This document shows, one piece after another, positions 8,080 through 17,019 of a stretch of 64,000 nucleotides of DNA (positions are counted from its first letter, which is position 1; every line of letters starts with the position of its first letter). The stretch spans positions 1 through 64,000 of the forward strand of contig NZ_JALQDG010000011.1 of assembly GCF_023631325.1 (NCBI RefSeq). The letters run 5' to 3'. Position numbers and translations under genes: made by a program. The DNA comes from Caballeronia sp. INDeC2. Lineage in GTDB: Bacteria; Pseudomonadota; Gammaproteobacteria; Burkholderiales; Burkholderiaceae. The notes beneath the pieces were generated by a model. The model searched no databases, was not told the origin of the DNA, and saw nothing but the letters and a program-made list of their open reading frames with translations.

Positions 8080-9621
8080 ATGAGCCAGCACGAATACAGG
8101 ATCGAGACGCTCGGCATCGTCGGCAGCGGCGCGATGGGGCGCGGCATCGCGCAGATCGCGGCGCTCGGCGGGCTGAACGTGCATATCTACGACACGAATC
8201 CGAAAGCGCTCGCCGCCGCGCGCGAATATCTGTCGGAGACGTTCGCGAAGCTCACCGCCAAGGGCAAGCTCAAGGAAGCCGACGCGCACGCGGCGCTCGC
8301 GCGCATCCGCGATGCGGGCGACACGAGCGAGTTGTCCGGTTGCGATGCCATCGTCGAGGCGATCGTCGAGAATCTCGGCATCAAGCGCGAGCTGTTCCGC
8401 GAGCTCGAAGCCGTGGTCGGCGAGCATTGCATTCTGGCGTCGAACACGTCGTCGCTGTCGATCACCGCGATCGCCGCCGGCTGCGCGCATCCGGGGCGCG
8501 TCGCGGGCTTTCACTTCTTCAATCCGGTGCCGCTGATGCGCGTCGTGGAAGTCATCGAGGGCCTGCGCGGCGATCCGCGCGCCGGCGACGCGCTGATGGA
8601 CCTCGCGCGCCGCATGGGCCACACGCCGGTGCGTGCGAAGGACATGCCGGGCTTCATCGTCAATCACGCCGGACGCGGCATGAACACCGAGGGCTTGCGG
8701 GTGGCGAGCGAAGGCGTCGCGAGCTTCGCGGATATCGACCGCATCATGCGCGAGCAGGCAGGCTTTCGCCTCGGGCCGTTCGAACTGCTCGATCTCACCG
8801 CGCTCGATGTCTCGCATCCGGTGATGGAATCGATCTATCACCAGTTCTATGAAGAGCCGCGCTTCAGGCCGTCGCCGATCACGGGCACGCGGCTCGCGGG
8901 CGGCCTCATCGGGCGCAAGGCAGGCGTTGGGTTCTATCGTTATGTCGATGGCAAGCAGGACGTGCCGCCCGAACCCACCGCGCCCACGCGGCTGCCGGCG
9001 CGCGTCTGGATCAGCCGGGCGTCGCACGCGGGACGCGAGGAGGTGCTCAAGCTGATCGCCAAATGCGATTGCTCCGTGCACATCGACGCGGGCCACACGC
9101 CCGAGCCGGATTCGCTGATCCTCGTGACGCCGCTCGGCCTCGATGCGACGACTGCCGCCGTCAACGAACATCTCGACGCCACGCGCGTCGTCGCCGTCGA
9201 TACGCTCTTCCCGCTCGACACGGTCGCGCGCCGCACGGTCATGACGACGCCCGCAACCGCGCCCGCCATGCGCGACGCCGCGCACGCGCTCTTCTCCTTC
9301 GACGGCGTGCCCGTCACCGTGATCCGCGATTCGACCGGCTTCGTCGCGCAGCGCGTCGTGGCGACGATCGTGAACATCGGCTGTGATATCGCTCAGCAAG
9401 GCATCGCGACGCCCGAGGACATCGACCTCGCGGTGACGCTGGGTCTCGGCTATCCGCACGGCCCGCTCGCGCTCGGCGACGCCATCGGCGCGGCGACCAT
9501 CCTCACGATCCTGCGCAACATTTACGCCGTGCTCGGCGACCCGCGCTACCGGCCGGCGCCCTGGCTTACGCGGCGCGCCCAGCTCGGACTTTCGCTTACC
9601 CATATCGAGGAGCTCAGATGA
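8080..9621 (+). CDS. 3-hydroxyacyl-CoA dehydrogenase (PaaH/FadB2-type, two C-terminal domains)
   Basis: A 513-residue NAD-dependent dehydrogenase that oxidises (S)-3-hydroxyacyl-CoA to 3-oxoacyl-CoA. The Rossmann fold starts at GIVGSGAMGRG (residues 12-22), and the catalytic His is H145 in GFHFFNPVPLMR. A first C-terminal dimerisation domain follows at about 185-285, then a partly degenerate linker and a second domain at about 410-495, as in PaaH-like proteins. AGGAG lies upstream of the ATG. The stop overlaps the start of the next gene by four bases (ATGA), so the two are translationally coupled. Whether the substrate is phenylacetate-derived or a general acyl-CoA cannot be told from sequence. 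Confidence 0.85.
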   Translation: MSQHEYRIETLGIVGSGAMGRGIAQIAALGGLNVHIYDTNPKALAAAREYLSETFAKLTAKGKLKEADAHAALARIRDAGDTSELSGCDAIVEAIVENLGIKRELFRELEAVVGEHCILASNTSSLSITAIAAGCAHPGRVAGFHFFNPVPLMRVVEVIEGLRGDPRAGDALMDLARRMGHTPVRAKDMPGFIVNHAGRGMNTEGLRVASEGVASFADIDRIMREQAGFRLGPFELLDLTALDVSHPVMESIYHQFYEEPRFRPSPITGTRLAGGLIGRKAGVGFYRYVDGKQDVPPEPTAPTRLPARVWISRASHAGREEVLKLIAKCDCSVHIDAGHTPEPDSLILVTPLGLDATTAAVNEHLDATRVVAVDTLFPLDTVARRTVMTTPATAPAMRDAAHALFSFDGVPVTVIRDSTGFVAQRVVATIVNIGCDIAQQGIATPEDIDLAVTLGLGYPHGPLALGDAIGAATILTILRNIYAVLGDPRYRPAPWLTRRAQLGLSLTHIEELR

Positions 9622-10406
9622 GCGCCGAACTACTGACAGATCGTCCCGCGGGCAGCGACACCACGCTCGTGCTCAAGTTGTCCAATCCCGGCGCGCGCAA
9701 CGCGCTGCATCCGGACATGTACGCCGCCGGCATCGAAGCGTTGAACACGGCGGAGCGCGACAACACCGTGCGCGCGATCGTGCTGACCGGCGCCGACAAC
9801 TTCTTCTGCGCGGGCGGCAATCTGAATCGCCTGCTGGAGAATCGTGCGCAGGATCCGTCGGTGCAAGGCGCGAGCATCGACTTGCTGGCGGAATGGATCA
9901 GCGCGCTGCGGGCATCGACGAAACCGGTGATCGCGGCAGTCGAAGGCGCGGCGGCGGGCGCGGGCTTTTCGCTTGCGCTCGCGTGCGATCTGATCGTCGC
10001 CGCCGACGACGCCAGGTTCGTCATGTCGTATGCGCGCGTCGGCCTCACACCGGACGGCGGCGCTTCGTGGTTCCTGTCGCGCGTGCTGCCGCGCACGCTC
10101 GCGAGCGAAGTGCTGCTCGAAGCGAAGCCGATCGGCGCGGCGCGCCTGCATGAAGTCGGCGTCGTGAACCGGCTGACGAAGAAAGGCATCGCACTCGATG
10201 CGGCCATCGCATGGGCCGACGATCTCGGCAGCGTGTCGCCGAAAGCGCTGGCGCGCATCAAGTCGCTGATCAACGCCGCCGACGTGCAGCCGCTCGCCGC
10301 GCATCTCGACATGGAACGCGACAGCTTCGTCGATGCGCTCCATCACGGCGACGCGCTCGAAGGCATCACCGCGTTCCTCGAAAAGCGCCAGCCGAATTAT
10401 CGTTAA
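9618..10406 (+). CDS. Enoyl-CoA hydratase/isomerase family (alternative oxepin-CoA hydrolase type)
   Basis: A 262-residue crotonase-fold protein. The oxyanion-hole segments FFCAGGNLNRL and EGAAAGAGFSLALACD are intact. Close Burkholderia proteins are, as I recall, annotated as oxepin-CoA hydrolase of the alternative type, a role in phenylacetyl-CoA degradation; this is a recollection, not a demonstration. Hydration of an enoyl-CoA to feed the neighbouring 3-hydroxyacyl-CoA dehydrogenase is the minimal reading. It overlaps that gene by four bases and is followed four bases later by the histidine phosphatase. Confidence 0.8.
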   Translation: MSAELLTDRPAGSDTTLVLKLSNPGARNALHPDMYAAGIEALNTAERDNTVRAIVLTGADNFFCAGGNLNRLLENRAQDPSVQGASIDLLAEWISALRASTKPVIAAVEGAAAGAGFSLALACDLIVAADDARFVMSYARVGLTPDGGASWFLSRVLPRTLASEVLLEAKPIGAARLHEVGVVNRLTKKGIALDAAIAWADDLGSVSPKALARIKSLINAADVQPLAAHLDMERDSFVDALHHGDALEGITAFLEKRQPNYR

Positions 10407-10410
10407 GCTC

Positions 10411-11136
10411 ATGGCTCACTACGAATTGCCGAAGCGCCGCCGCATCTTTCTGATGCGTCATGGCGACGTCACGTATTTCGACGACAGCGGCCGCGCGATC
10501 GATCCGGAAAGCGTCCCGCTCAACGAACGCGGACGCGAGGAAGCGAGCGCGGCGGGCCGCGAGTTCGCCGCGCAAGAGATTCGCTTCGATCGCGTGATCG
10601 TGAGCGGATTGCCGCGCACGGTGGAAACGGCGCGGCGCGTGCTAGCGGAAACGGGTCAATCGATCGATCCGGAAATCTGGCCCGAATGGCAGGAAATTCG
10701 CGGCGGCAAACTCAAGGACCTCACGACGTCGGACATCGAGCGCGCGTTCCTTTCCGTGTTCGATGGCGTCGTGCCCGAAGAAACGCGCTTTCTCGGCGGC
10801 GAAACGATCGGCGAACTGCTCGACCGCGCGCTGCCCGCGCTTGCGCGTCTGCGCGACGATCGCTCGTGGGATACGGTGCTGCTCGTGCTGCATGGCGGCG
10901 TCAATCGCGCGCTGCTCTCGCATGCGATCACCGCGGGCGGCCGCGCGTTCTTCGGACATCTGTCGCAGGCGACGGGCTGTATCAACGCGCTCGACGTCGG
11001 CGACAAGTCCGGCGACTGGGTCGTGCACGCGATCAATCATTCGCCGCCGTCGCCGCTGCACGCCGACGTGCGCAACACGACGATGGAACTGCTCTACGCG
11101 CAGTTCGTACGCTACAAGCCCGGCGACATGGACTGA
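10411..11136 (+). CDS. Histidine phosphatase superfamily protein
   Basis: A 241-residue phosphoglycerate-mutase-like phosphatase. R16-H17-G18 in FLMRHGDV holds the phosphohistidine. R69 in SGLPRTVETA and H161 in LLVLHGGVN complete the phosphate pocket. The ATG at 10411 is chosen because homology begins there and it sits four bases after the hydratase stop. The substrate is unknown. Its place between acyl-CoA enzymes and an APH-type kinase suggests a phosphorylated small molecule or acyl-CoA intermediate, but that is inference. Confidence 0.82.
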   Translation: MAHYELPKRRRIFLMRHGDVTYFDDSGRAIDPESVPLNERGREEASAAGREFAAQEIRFDRVIVSGLPRTVETARRVLAETGQSIDPEIWPEWQEIRGGKLKDLTTSDIERAFLSVFDGVVPEETRFLGGETIGELLDRALPALARLRDDRSWDTVLLVLHGGVNRALLSHAITAGGRAFFGHLSQATGCINALDVGDKSGDWVVHAINHSPPSPLHADVRNTTMELLYAQFVRYKPGDMD

Positions 11137-11164
11137 CGGCGCCGCGCAAAAAACGGAGGAGACG

Positions 11165-12262
11165 ATGCAGGAAGACGAACCGAACAAGCACTCCGATTTC
11201 TCCGCGTTCGAAGGAACGCGCCCCGTGCAGGACAAACAGCGTTTCGACACCGATGCCCTTTCGACATGGCTCGCATCGCATGTCGACGGCTTCAGCGGCC
11301 CGTTGAGCGTCGAGCAATTCGCGGGCGGCCAGTCGAATCCGACGTTCAAGCTCGTCACGCCCACGCACAGCTATGTGATGCGCGCGAAGCCGGGACCGGC
11401 AGCAAAGCTTTTGCCTTCCGCTCATGCCATCGAGCGCGAGTATCGCGTGATGGACGCGCTCGCTTCCACCGATGTCCCCGTCGCGCGCATGCTCGCATTG
11501 TGCGAGGACGAAAGCGTGATCGGCCGCGCGTTCTATGTGATGGAGTTCGTGCAGGGCCGCGTGCTGTGGGATCAGTCGCTGCCCGGCATGACGCCCGCCG
11601 AACGCGCCGCGATCTATGACGAAACGAATCGCGTGATCGCGGCGCTTCATACGGTCGATGTCGAAGCCGCCGGTCTGTCGAGCTACGGCAAGCCGGGAAA
11701 TTACTTCGAACGGCAGATCGGGCGCTGGAGCAAGCAATACGTCGCCTCGGAGACCGAGACGATCGACGCGATGCATCGCCTGATCGAATGGCTGCCGCAG
11801 CACATCCCGCAGAAGCAAAACGCGCGCGTCAGCATCGTTCATGGCGATTATCGGCTCGACAATCTCATCTTTCATCCGAACGAGCCGCGCGTGCTTGCCG
11901 TGCTCGACTGGGAACTGTCGACGCTCGGCGATCCCCTCGCCGACTTCGCGTATCACTGCATGGCGTGGCATGTCGATCCATCGCAGTTTCGCGGCATCGC
12001 CGGGCTCGACTGGGCCGCGCTGGGCATCCCCGATGAAGCCGCCTATTTGAAGCGCTATTGCGAGCGCACGGGCTTTGCGATCGAAGGCGACTGGAACTTC
12101 TATCTCGCCTACAACATGTTCCGCATCGCCGCGATCCTGCAAGGCATCATGAAACGCGTCGTCGATGGAACCGCCGCGAGCGCGCAAGCCGTCGATGCAG
12201 GCAAGCGCGCGCGGCCGATGGCCGAACTCGCGTGGCAATACGCGCAAAAAGTCGGCCGATAA
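11165..12262 (+). CDS. APH/ACAD10-type phosphotransferase (LvaA-like)
   Basis: A 365-residue aminoglycoside-phosphotransferase-fold kinase. The catalytic loop is HGDYRLDN (226-233) with D228 as base; the metal-binding D248 lies in [25 protein letters not shown] (52-61) is the ATP loop. This variant matches the kinase domain of ACAD10/ACAD11 and bacterial LvaA, which phosphorylate the 4-hydroxyl of 4-hydroxyacyl-CoAs. GGAGGAG lies just upstream of the ATG at 11165, deciding the start against a much longer shadow frame. The ACAD11-like gene follows after 19 bases. Confidence 0.85.
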   Translation: MQEDEPNKHSDFSAFEGTRPVQDKQRFDTDALSTWLASHVDGFSGPLSVEQFAGGQSNPTFKLVTPTHSYVMRAKPGPAAKLLPSAHAIEREYRVMDALASTDVPVARMLALCEDESVIGRAFYVMEFVQGRVLWDQSLPGMTPAERAAIYDETNRVIAALHTVDVEAAGLSSYGKPGNYFERQIGRWSKQYVASETETIDAMHRLIEWLPQHIPQKQNARVSIVHGDYRLDNLIFHPNEPRVLAVLDWELSTLGDPLADFAYHCMAWHVDPSQFRGIAGLDWAALGIPDEAAYLKRYCERTGFAIEGDWNFYLAYNMFRIAAILQGIMKRVVDGTAASAQAVDAGKRARPMAELAWQYAQKVGR

Positions 12263-12281
12263 GAACGAGGGAGACGAACGC

Positions 12282-13502
12282 ATGAACTTCGATTACACGC
12301 CCAAGGTGCAGGCATTGCGTGAAAAGCTGCTCGCGTTTTTCGATGCGCACATCTATCCGAACGAGCGCGCTTACGCGGAAGAGATCGCGGCCAATCGCGC
12401 GGCCGGCAGCGCATGGATTCCGACGCGCCTGATCGAAGGCCTGAAGGAAAAGGCGCGCGCCGAAGGACTCTGGAATCTCTTTCTGCCTGCATCGGAACGC
12501 GGCGCGGGCCTGACGAATCTCGAATACGCGCCGCTCTGCGAAATCATGGGCCGCGTGCCGTGGGCGCCGGAAGTATTCAACTGCGGCGCGCCCGACACGG
12601 GCAACATGGAAACCATCGAACGCTACGGAACCGATGCGCAAAAGGCCCAATGGCTCGAACCGCTGTTGCGCGGCGAAATCCGCTCGGCGTTTCTGATGAC
12701 GGAGCCGGAAGTCGCGTCGTCGGATGCGACGAACATTCGATGCAGCATCGTGCGCGACGGCGACAGCTACGTCATCGACGGCCACAAGTGGTGGTCATCG
12801 GGCGCGGGCGATCCGCGCTGCAAGGTCTATATCGTGATGGGCAAGACCGACACGCAAGCGCCCAAACACGCGCAGCAGTCGATGATCCTCGTGCCCGCCG
12901 ACGCGAGCGGCATCACGGTGAATCGGCCGCTCAATGTCTTCGGTTACGACGACGCGCCGCACGGCCACATGGACATCACGCTCGACAAAGTGCGCGTGCC
13001 GGCGACGAACATGCTGCTGGGCGAAGGACGCGGCTTCGAGATCGCGCAGGGCCGCCTCGGGCCGGGGCGCATTCATCATTGCATGCGGCTGATCGGACTC
13101 GCTGAACGCGCGCTTGAACTGATGACCAAGCGCACGCTCGGGCGCGTCGCCTTCGGCAAACCGATCGCGCATCACGGCGTGACGCAGGAGCGCATCGCCG
13201 AGGCGCGCATCATGATCGAGCAGGCGCGGCTTCTGACGCTCAAGGCCGCGTACATGATGGACACCGTCGGCAACAAGGGCGCGCGCGGCGAGATCGCGAT
13301 GATCAAGGTGGTCGCGCCGAACGTCGCATGTCAGGTCATCGACTGGGCGATCCAGGCGCACGGCGCGGGCGGCATCTGCGACGACTTTCCGCTCGCGTAT
13401 GCGTATGCATCGGCGCGCACGCTGCGGCTCGCCGACGGCCCCGACGAAGTGCATCGCAACGCCATCGCGAAGCTGGAGTTCGGGAAGTACGCCGACGTCT
13501 GA
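12282..13502 (+). CDS. Acyl-CoA dehydrogenase, ACAD10/11-like (LvaC-like)
   Basis: A 406-residue FAD acyl-CoA dehydrogenase. Instead of the YEGT-type glutamate motif of beta-oxidation enzymes, the C terminus has LADGPDEVH (383-391), the hallmark of the ACAD10/ACAD11 branch. [15 protein letters not shown] is the substrate/FAD loop. In the known LvaA/LvaC and ACAD11 systems the dehydrogenase-fold part removes phosphate from a 4-phosphoacyl-CoA to give an enoyl- or 3-hydroxyacyl-CoA; the adjacent kinase gene makes that likely here. ATG 12282 follows GAGGGAGACG. It is the last plus-strand gene before the converging operon at 13508. Confidence 0.87.
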   Translation: MNFDYTPKVQALREKLLAFFDAHIYPNERAYAEEIAANRAAGSAWIPTRLIEGLKEKARAEGLWNLFLPASERGAGLTNLEYAPLCEIMGRVPWAPEVFNCGAPDTGNMETIERYGTDAQKAQWLEPLLRGEIRSAFLMTEPEVASSDATNIRCSIVRDGDSYVIDGHKWWSSGAGDPRCKVYIVMGKTDTQAPKHAQQSMILVPADASGITVNRPLNVFGYDDAPHGHMDITLDKVRVPATNMLLGEGRGFEIAQGRLGPGRIHHCMRLIGLAERALELMTKRTLGRVAFGKPIAHHGVTQERIAEARIMIEQARLLTLKAAYMMDTVGNKGARGEIAMIKVVAPNVACQVIDWAIQAHGAGGICDDFPLAYAYASARTLRLADGPDEVHRNAIAKLEFGKYADV

Positions 13503-13507
13503 GGAAG

Positions 13508-13963
13508 CTACGAGGCGCCCGGATCGCGCAAGCCGAAGAGCGCGGCCGAATCCACCGTCAGCACGAGCTCGCCATGCTGGTTGTGCGCTTCCCAACGCGT
13601 CTGCACGATGCCGCGATCCGGCTTGCTCTTCGACACGCGCTTGTCGAGCACGCGCACGGTGAGCCGCACCGTATCGCCGACGCGCACGGGTTTGATCCAG
13701 CGAATGTTGTCGAGGCCGGGCGAGCCCATCGAGGTCGAATCGCCGACCATGTCGCGCACGAGGATGCCCATCATCGCGGAACACGTGTTCCAGCCGCTTG
13801 CGACGAGCCCGCCGAAATGCGACGCCTCGCCGGCCGCTTCCGACAGATGAAAAGGCTGCGGATCGTAACGCTCGGCGAATTCGACGATCTCCTCTCGCGT
13901 GAACGTGTGCGCGCTCAGCTGCACGGCGCTGCCGATATCGAAATCCTCATAAGCGTATTTCAT
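13508..13963 (-). CDS. MaoC-like (R)-enoyl-CoA hydratase
   Basis: A 151-residue hot-dog-fold protein with the MaoC hydratase motif: D34 and H39 in YDPQPFHL are the catalytic pair, followed by HFGGLVASGW. The family hydrates trans-2-enoyl-CoA to (R)-3-hydroxyacyl-CoA. It ends five bases from the converging ACAD11-like gene. It is third in a minus-strand operon after two acyl-CoA dehydrogenases, 21 bases after the second, so it probably hydrates their product. Confidence 0.87.
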   Translation of the reverse strand: MKYAYEDFDIGSAVQLSAHTFTREEIVEFAERYDPQPFHLSEAAGEASHFGGLVASGWNTCSAMMGILVRDMVGDSTSMGSPGLDNIRWIKPVRVGDTVRLTVRVLDKRVSKSKPDRGIVQTRWEAHNQHGELVLTVDSAALFGLRDPGAS

Positions 13964-13984
13964 GCAAAAGCTCCTCGATGAGCG

Positions 13985-15115
13985 TCAGTTTTCGGTGACA
14001 AAAAAAGCGGGAAGCGCCGCGAAGCGCGCGAGATGATGATCGACATCGCCCAGCGTCGTCTCGATGATCGACAGGCGCTTGAACCAGTGCGCCGCGGGCA
14101 GTTCGTTGGTCATGCCCATGCCGCCGTGCAACTGCACCGCCTGTTGCCCCACGAAGCGCGCGGCCTGACCGACACGCGCCTTCGCCGCCGAGATGGCCTG
14201 TGCGCGTATCACGGCATCGTCGCTCGCGTAACGCGCGGCGGCGAGATAGGCGATCGAGCGTGCTTGCTCCGCGTGGATCAACATGTCGACCATGCGATGC
14301 TGCAGCGCCTGAAAGCGCGCGATCGGCATGCCGAACTGCTGGCGTTCCTTCGTATAGTCGACGGTCGCACGATTGAGCGCGTCGAGCACGCCCAGTGTTT
14401 CCGCGCATAGCAGAAAAGTCGCGTAATCGGCGATCCGCTCGAAGGTCGCGGCGCCCGTATCGCGGCCAGCGAGGCGCGTCGCGGGGGTCTCGTCGAAGGT
14501 GAGCGTCGCGGCGCGTTGCCCGTCGATCGTGCGGTACTCCGTAATGCCAGCCTTCGCCGCATCGTTCGCGACGATGAAAACCGCCACCTCGCCCTCCACA
14601 CGCGCCGGCACGATCCAGTAATCGGCTTGCGCCCCGTGCTGGACCATCGACTTCGTGCCTGTCAGCGTGAAGCGCTCGCCGTCACCGCTCGCGGTGGTGC
14701 GCAGATCGAAGAGATCGTAGCGCGCATGCGGTTCGTGGAATGCAACCGAAAGACGTATCTCGCCGCGCCCCGCCTGTTCGAGCAAGTCGCCCGCGATCGC
14801 ACTGCCCTTTAGCGCCGCGAGCCGCAACGCTTCGATGCCCACGGCCGTCGCCCAATACGGTTCGACGACGAGCGCGCGCCCGAGCTCCTGCATCACGACG
14901 AGCATGTCGAACGGACCGCCGTCGAAGCCGCCCTGCGCTTCTGGAACCGGCAACGCGAGCAGACCGAGTTCGGCGAACGCGCGCCAATGTTTCTCATCGA
15001 CGCCCGCCTGCGACGCGACGACCTTCTGCCGCGCATCGAACGCATATTCGTTGTCGAGATAACGGCGCAGCGCATCGCGGAACTGCTGCTGTTCATCGCT
15101 GAAAGTGAAGTCCAT
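13985..15115 (-). CDS. Acyl-CoA dehydrogenase family protein (short partner subunit)
   Basis: A 376-residue ACAD-fold protein starting MDFTFSDEQQQFRDALRRYL. The mid-domain is divergent and the FAD-binding HGGMGMTNELPAAHWFKR region is kept. At the place of the usual YEGT glutamate it reads IIETTLGDVDHHL, typical of the less conserved partner in two-gene ACAD pairs. It lies nine bases downstream of another ACAD gene. Together they may form a heterotetramer like the alpha2beta2 dehydrogenases of steroid side-chain degradation; this is inference from the pairing. The substrate is unknown. Confidence 0.83.
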   Translation of the reverse strand: MDFTFSDEQQQFRDALRRYLDNEYAFDARQKVVASQAGVDEKHWRAFAELGLLALPVPEAQGGFDGGPFDMLVVMQELGRALVVEPYWATAVGIEALRLAALKGSAIAGDLLEQAGRGEIRLSVAFHEPHARYDLFDLRTTASGDGERFTLTGTKSMVQHGAQADYWIVPARVEGEVAVFIVANDAAKAGITEYRTIDGQRAATLTFDETPATRLAGRDTGAATFERIADYATFLLCAETLGVLDALNRATVDYTKERQQFGMPIARFQALQHRMVDMLIHAEQARSIAYLAAARYASDDAVIRAQAISAAKARVGQAARFVGQQAVQLHGGMGMTNELPAAHWFKRLSIIETTLGDVDHHLARFAALPAFFVTEN

Positions 15116-15124
15116 GCGCGCTCC

Positions 15125-16321
15125 TCAAAGTCCCAGAATCATCTGCGCGATGATGTTCTTTTGAATCTCGTTCGAGCCGCCGTAGATCGATGTCTTGCGG
15201 AAGTTGAAGTAATACGCGGCGAGCGGCGCGGCATCGTCGTCGCCCGTGACGCTATGCGAGCGTTCGCCTTCGAGGAATGCGGGATCGAAAGCGGCTGCCT
15301 GTGGGCCGATCGCTTCGACCATCAGTTCCGTCAGCGCCTGCTGCACTTCGGTGCCTTTGATCTTCAGCATCGACGCTTCCGGACCCGGGCCTTTGCCGCC
15401 CGCCTCGCTCGCGACCACGCGCTGAACCGTCACTTCGAGCGCCATCAATTCGATTTCGAGCGCGGCGATTTTCGCGGCGAAGAGCGGATCGTAGAGGAGC
15501 GGCTTGCCGCCCTTGTTGCGATCCAGCGCGAGTCGCTTGAGAAACAGCAACTCGCGTTTCGACTGCCCCACACGTGCGATGCCCGTGCGCTCGTGTCCGA
15601 GCAGATACTTCGCATACGTCCAGCCGCGATTCTCCTCGCCGACGAGATTTTCGGCCGGCACTTCGACATCCTCGAAGAAGACTTCGTTGACTTCGTGATC
15701 CTCATCGAGCGTGATGATCGGCCGCACTGTGATGCCGGGCGTCTTCATATCGATCAGAAGGAACGAGATGCCTTCCTGTTTTTTCGCTTCGGGATCGGTG
15801 CGCACGAGGCAGAACATCATGTCGGCGTGTTGGCCGAGCGTCGTCCACGTCTTCTGCCCGTTCACGATGTAGTGCTCGCCGCGACGTTCGGCGCGCGTGC
15901 GCAATGACGCGAGATCGGAGCCGGAGCCCGGTTCCGAGTAGCCCTGGCACCACCAGTCGGTGCCGTCCAGAATGCGCGGGAGATAGCGGGACTTCTGCGC
16001 GGCGCTGCCGTACTTCATCAGCACCGGCGCAACCATCGATACGCCGAAGGGCAGCACGATCGGCGCGCCGGCGCGGGCGCATTCTTCGTCCCAGATATGT
16101 CGCTGCGTCACGTCCCAGCCGGGACCGCCGTATTCCTTCGGCCACGCGACCGCCGACCAGCCGCGCGCCGCGAGCAGCTTGTGCCAGCTCGTGTAGTCGT
16201 CGCGGCTTAGACGCTTGTGATCGAGAACTTTGTCGCGCAGCGCGCGTGGAAGGCTGGCTTCGAGCCAGTCGCGGACGTCGGCGCGAAAGGCGTCGTCGGC
16301 GGGGGAATAACTGAGGTTCAT
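15125..16321 (-). CDS. Acyl-CoA dehydrogenase family protein (long partner subunit)
   Basis: A 398-residue FAD acyl-CoA dehydrogenase. CQGYSEPGSGSDLASLRT is the substrate/FAD loop. The C terminus reads IYGGSNEIQKNIIAQMILGL, with Gly where medium-chain enzymes have the catalytic Glu of YEGT. It is the first gene of the operon with the second ACAD and MaoC. No transcription regulator is adjacent. Which residue acts as base cannot be settled from sequence alone. Confidence 0.87.
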   Translation of the reverse strand: MNLSYSPADDAFRADVRDWLEASLPRALRDKVLDHKRLSRDDYTSWHKLLAARGWSAVAWPKEYGGPGWDVTQRHIWDEECARAGAPIVLPFGVSMVAPVLMKYGSAAQKSRYLPRILDGTDWWCQGYSEPGSGSDLASLRTRAERRGEHYIVNGQKTWTTLGQHADMMFCLVRTDPEAKKQEGISFLLIDMKTPGITVRPIITLDEDHEVNEVFFEDVEVPAENLVGEENRGWTYAKYLLGHERTGIARVGQSKRELLFLKRLALDRNKGGKPLLYDPLFAAKIAALEIELMALEVTVQRVVASEAGGKGPGPEASMLKIKGTEVQQALTELMVEAIGPQAAAFDPAFLEGERSHSVTGDDDAAPLAAYYFNFRKTSIYGGSNEIQKNIIAQMILGL

Positions 16322-16376
16322 GCGCGGTGTCTCCCTTATGGCCCGTCCCGAGCCAGAAGAGACGCCGCGCGCAGCC

Positions 16377-16826
16377 TTACTGCAGCGGCTCTTTCAATGC
16401 TTCGGGAACAGGCAACGGCATCACGTCGATCCCTTCCTCGAGCAAGGCATGCGCGTCCTCGGGCGTCGTGACGCCGCGAATGTTGCGCGCCGGCGCCTCG
16501 TTGTAGTGAATGCGCCGCGCCTCCTCGGCAAACCGCTCGCCCACGTTTTCGGTCTTTTCGATCAGCTGACGCATGAACTCCAAGGCGCGCGCCTGAAGTG
16601 CCGCCGCTTCCGGCGCGGCTTGAGGCTGAGTGGACTGCGGCGATGCCTCGCCTCGCGTCGACGACAAGTTCAGGCGCGGTGCGGACGGCATACGGCTCAC
16701 GTCCGTTGCCGAGCAAACCGGACATGCAACCAGCTTGCGTGACAACTGCGACTCGAACTCATCGGTCGATGCGAACCAGCCTTCGAACCGATGTTCGCGC
16801 GAGCACTTTAAATCGAGGACCTTCAT
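16377..16826 (-). CDS. DUF1178 family zinc-ribbon protein
   Basis: A 149-residue protein of the DUF1178 family, widespread in Proteobacteria and without assigned function. The N-terminal half has C8 and a CPVC pair (C35, C38), a likely zinc or iron-binding ribbon. The C-terminal half is helical and acidic (HALLEEGIDVMPLP). There is no signal peptide. It ends 55 bases before the start of the acyl-CoA dehydrogenase gene and is separated from the Nudix gene by a terminator. Confidence 0.87.
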   Translation of the reverse strand: MKVLDLKCSREHRFEGWFASTDEFESQLSRKLVACPVCSATDVSRMPSAPRLNLSSTRGEASPQSTQPQAAPEAAALQARALEFMRQLIEKTENVGERFAEEARRIHYNEAPARNIRGVTTPEDAHALLEEGIDVMPLPVPEALKEPLQ

Positions 16827-16964
16827 GCTGATGGGGCTTCGTTGAAGTTTATCTCAAAATCGCGTTTTGTGAACGGTCGTTCTAAACATTGGACACGTGC
16901 CAAGGACCGCCGGGCGACGAAGCGCCCATTCTAGCCGGTCGGCTCGGCCGACGCTTTTGCTGAC

Positions 16965-16997
16965 GCAAAAAAGACAAAAGCGGCCGAGGCCGCTTTT
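16965..16997 (-). terminator. Rho-independent terminator of the nuo-DUF2818-Nudix operon
   Basis: AAAAGCGGCC (16976-16985) and GGCCGCTTTT (16988-16997) form a ten-base stem with a two-base centre. On the minus strand it is followed by a T-rich tract (complement of 16965-16975). It lies 23 bases after the Nudix stop. A second hairpin, GTCGGC/GCCGAC at 16938-16952, sits beside it. Confidence 0.8.
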
Positions 16998-17019
16998 GCA
17001 TGTATTCGTCTGAAATCGC

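Noticed and set aside
7408..9603. A 731-codon minus-strand open frame opposite the aminotransferase and 3-hydroxyacyl-CoA dehydrogenase
   Set aside because: Composition dominated by Arg, Ala, Asp and Gly without motifs; both plus-strand genes have intact catalytic residues.
16936..16953. Second hairpin beside the Nudix terminator as a plus-strand terminator
   Set aside because: There is no plus-strand gene upstream to terminate, and the T run is only four bases.
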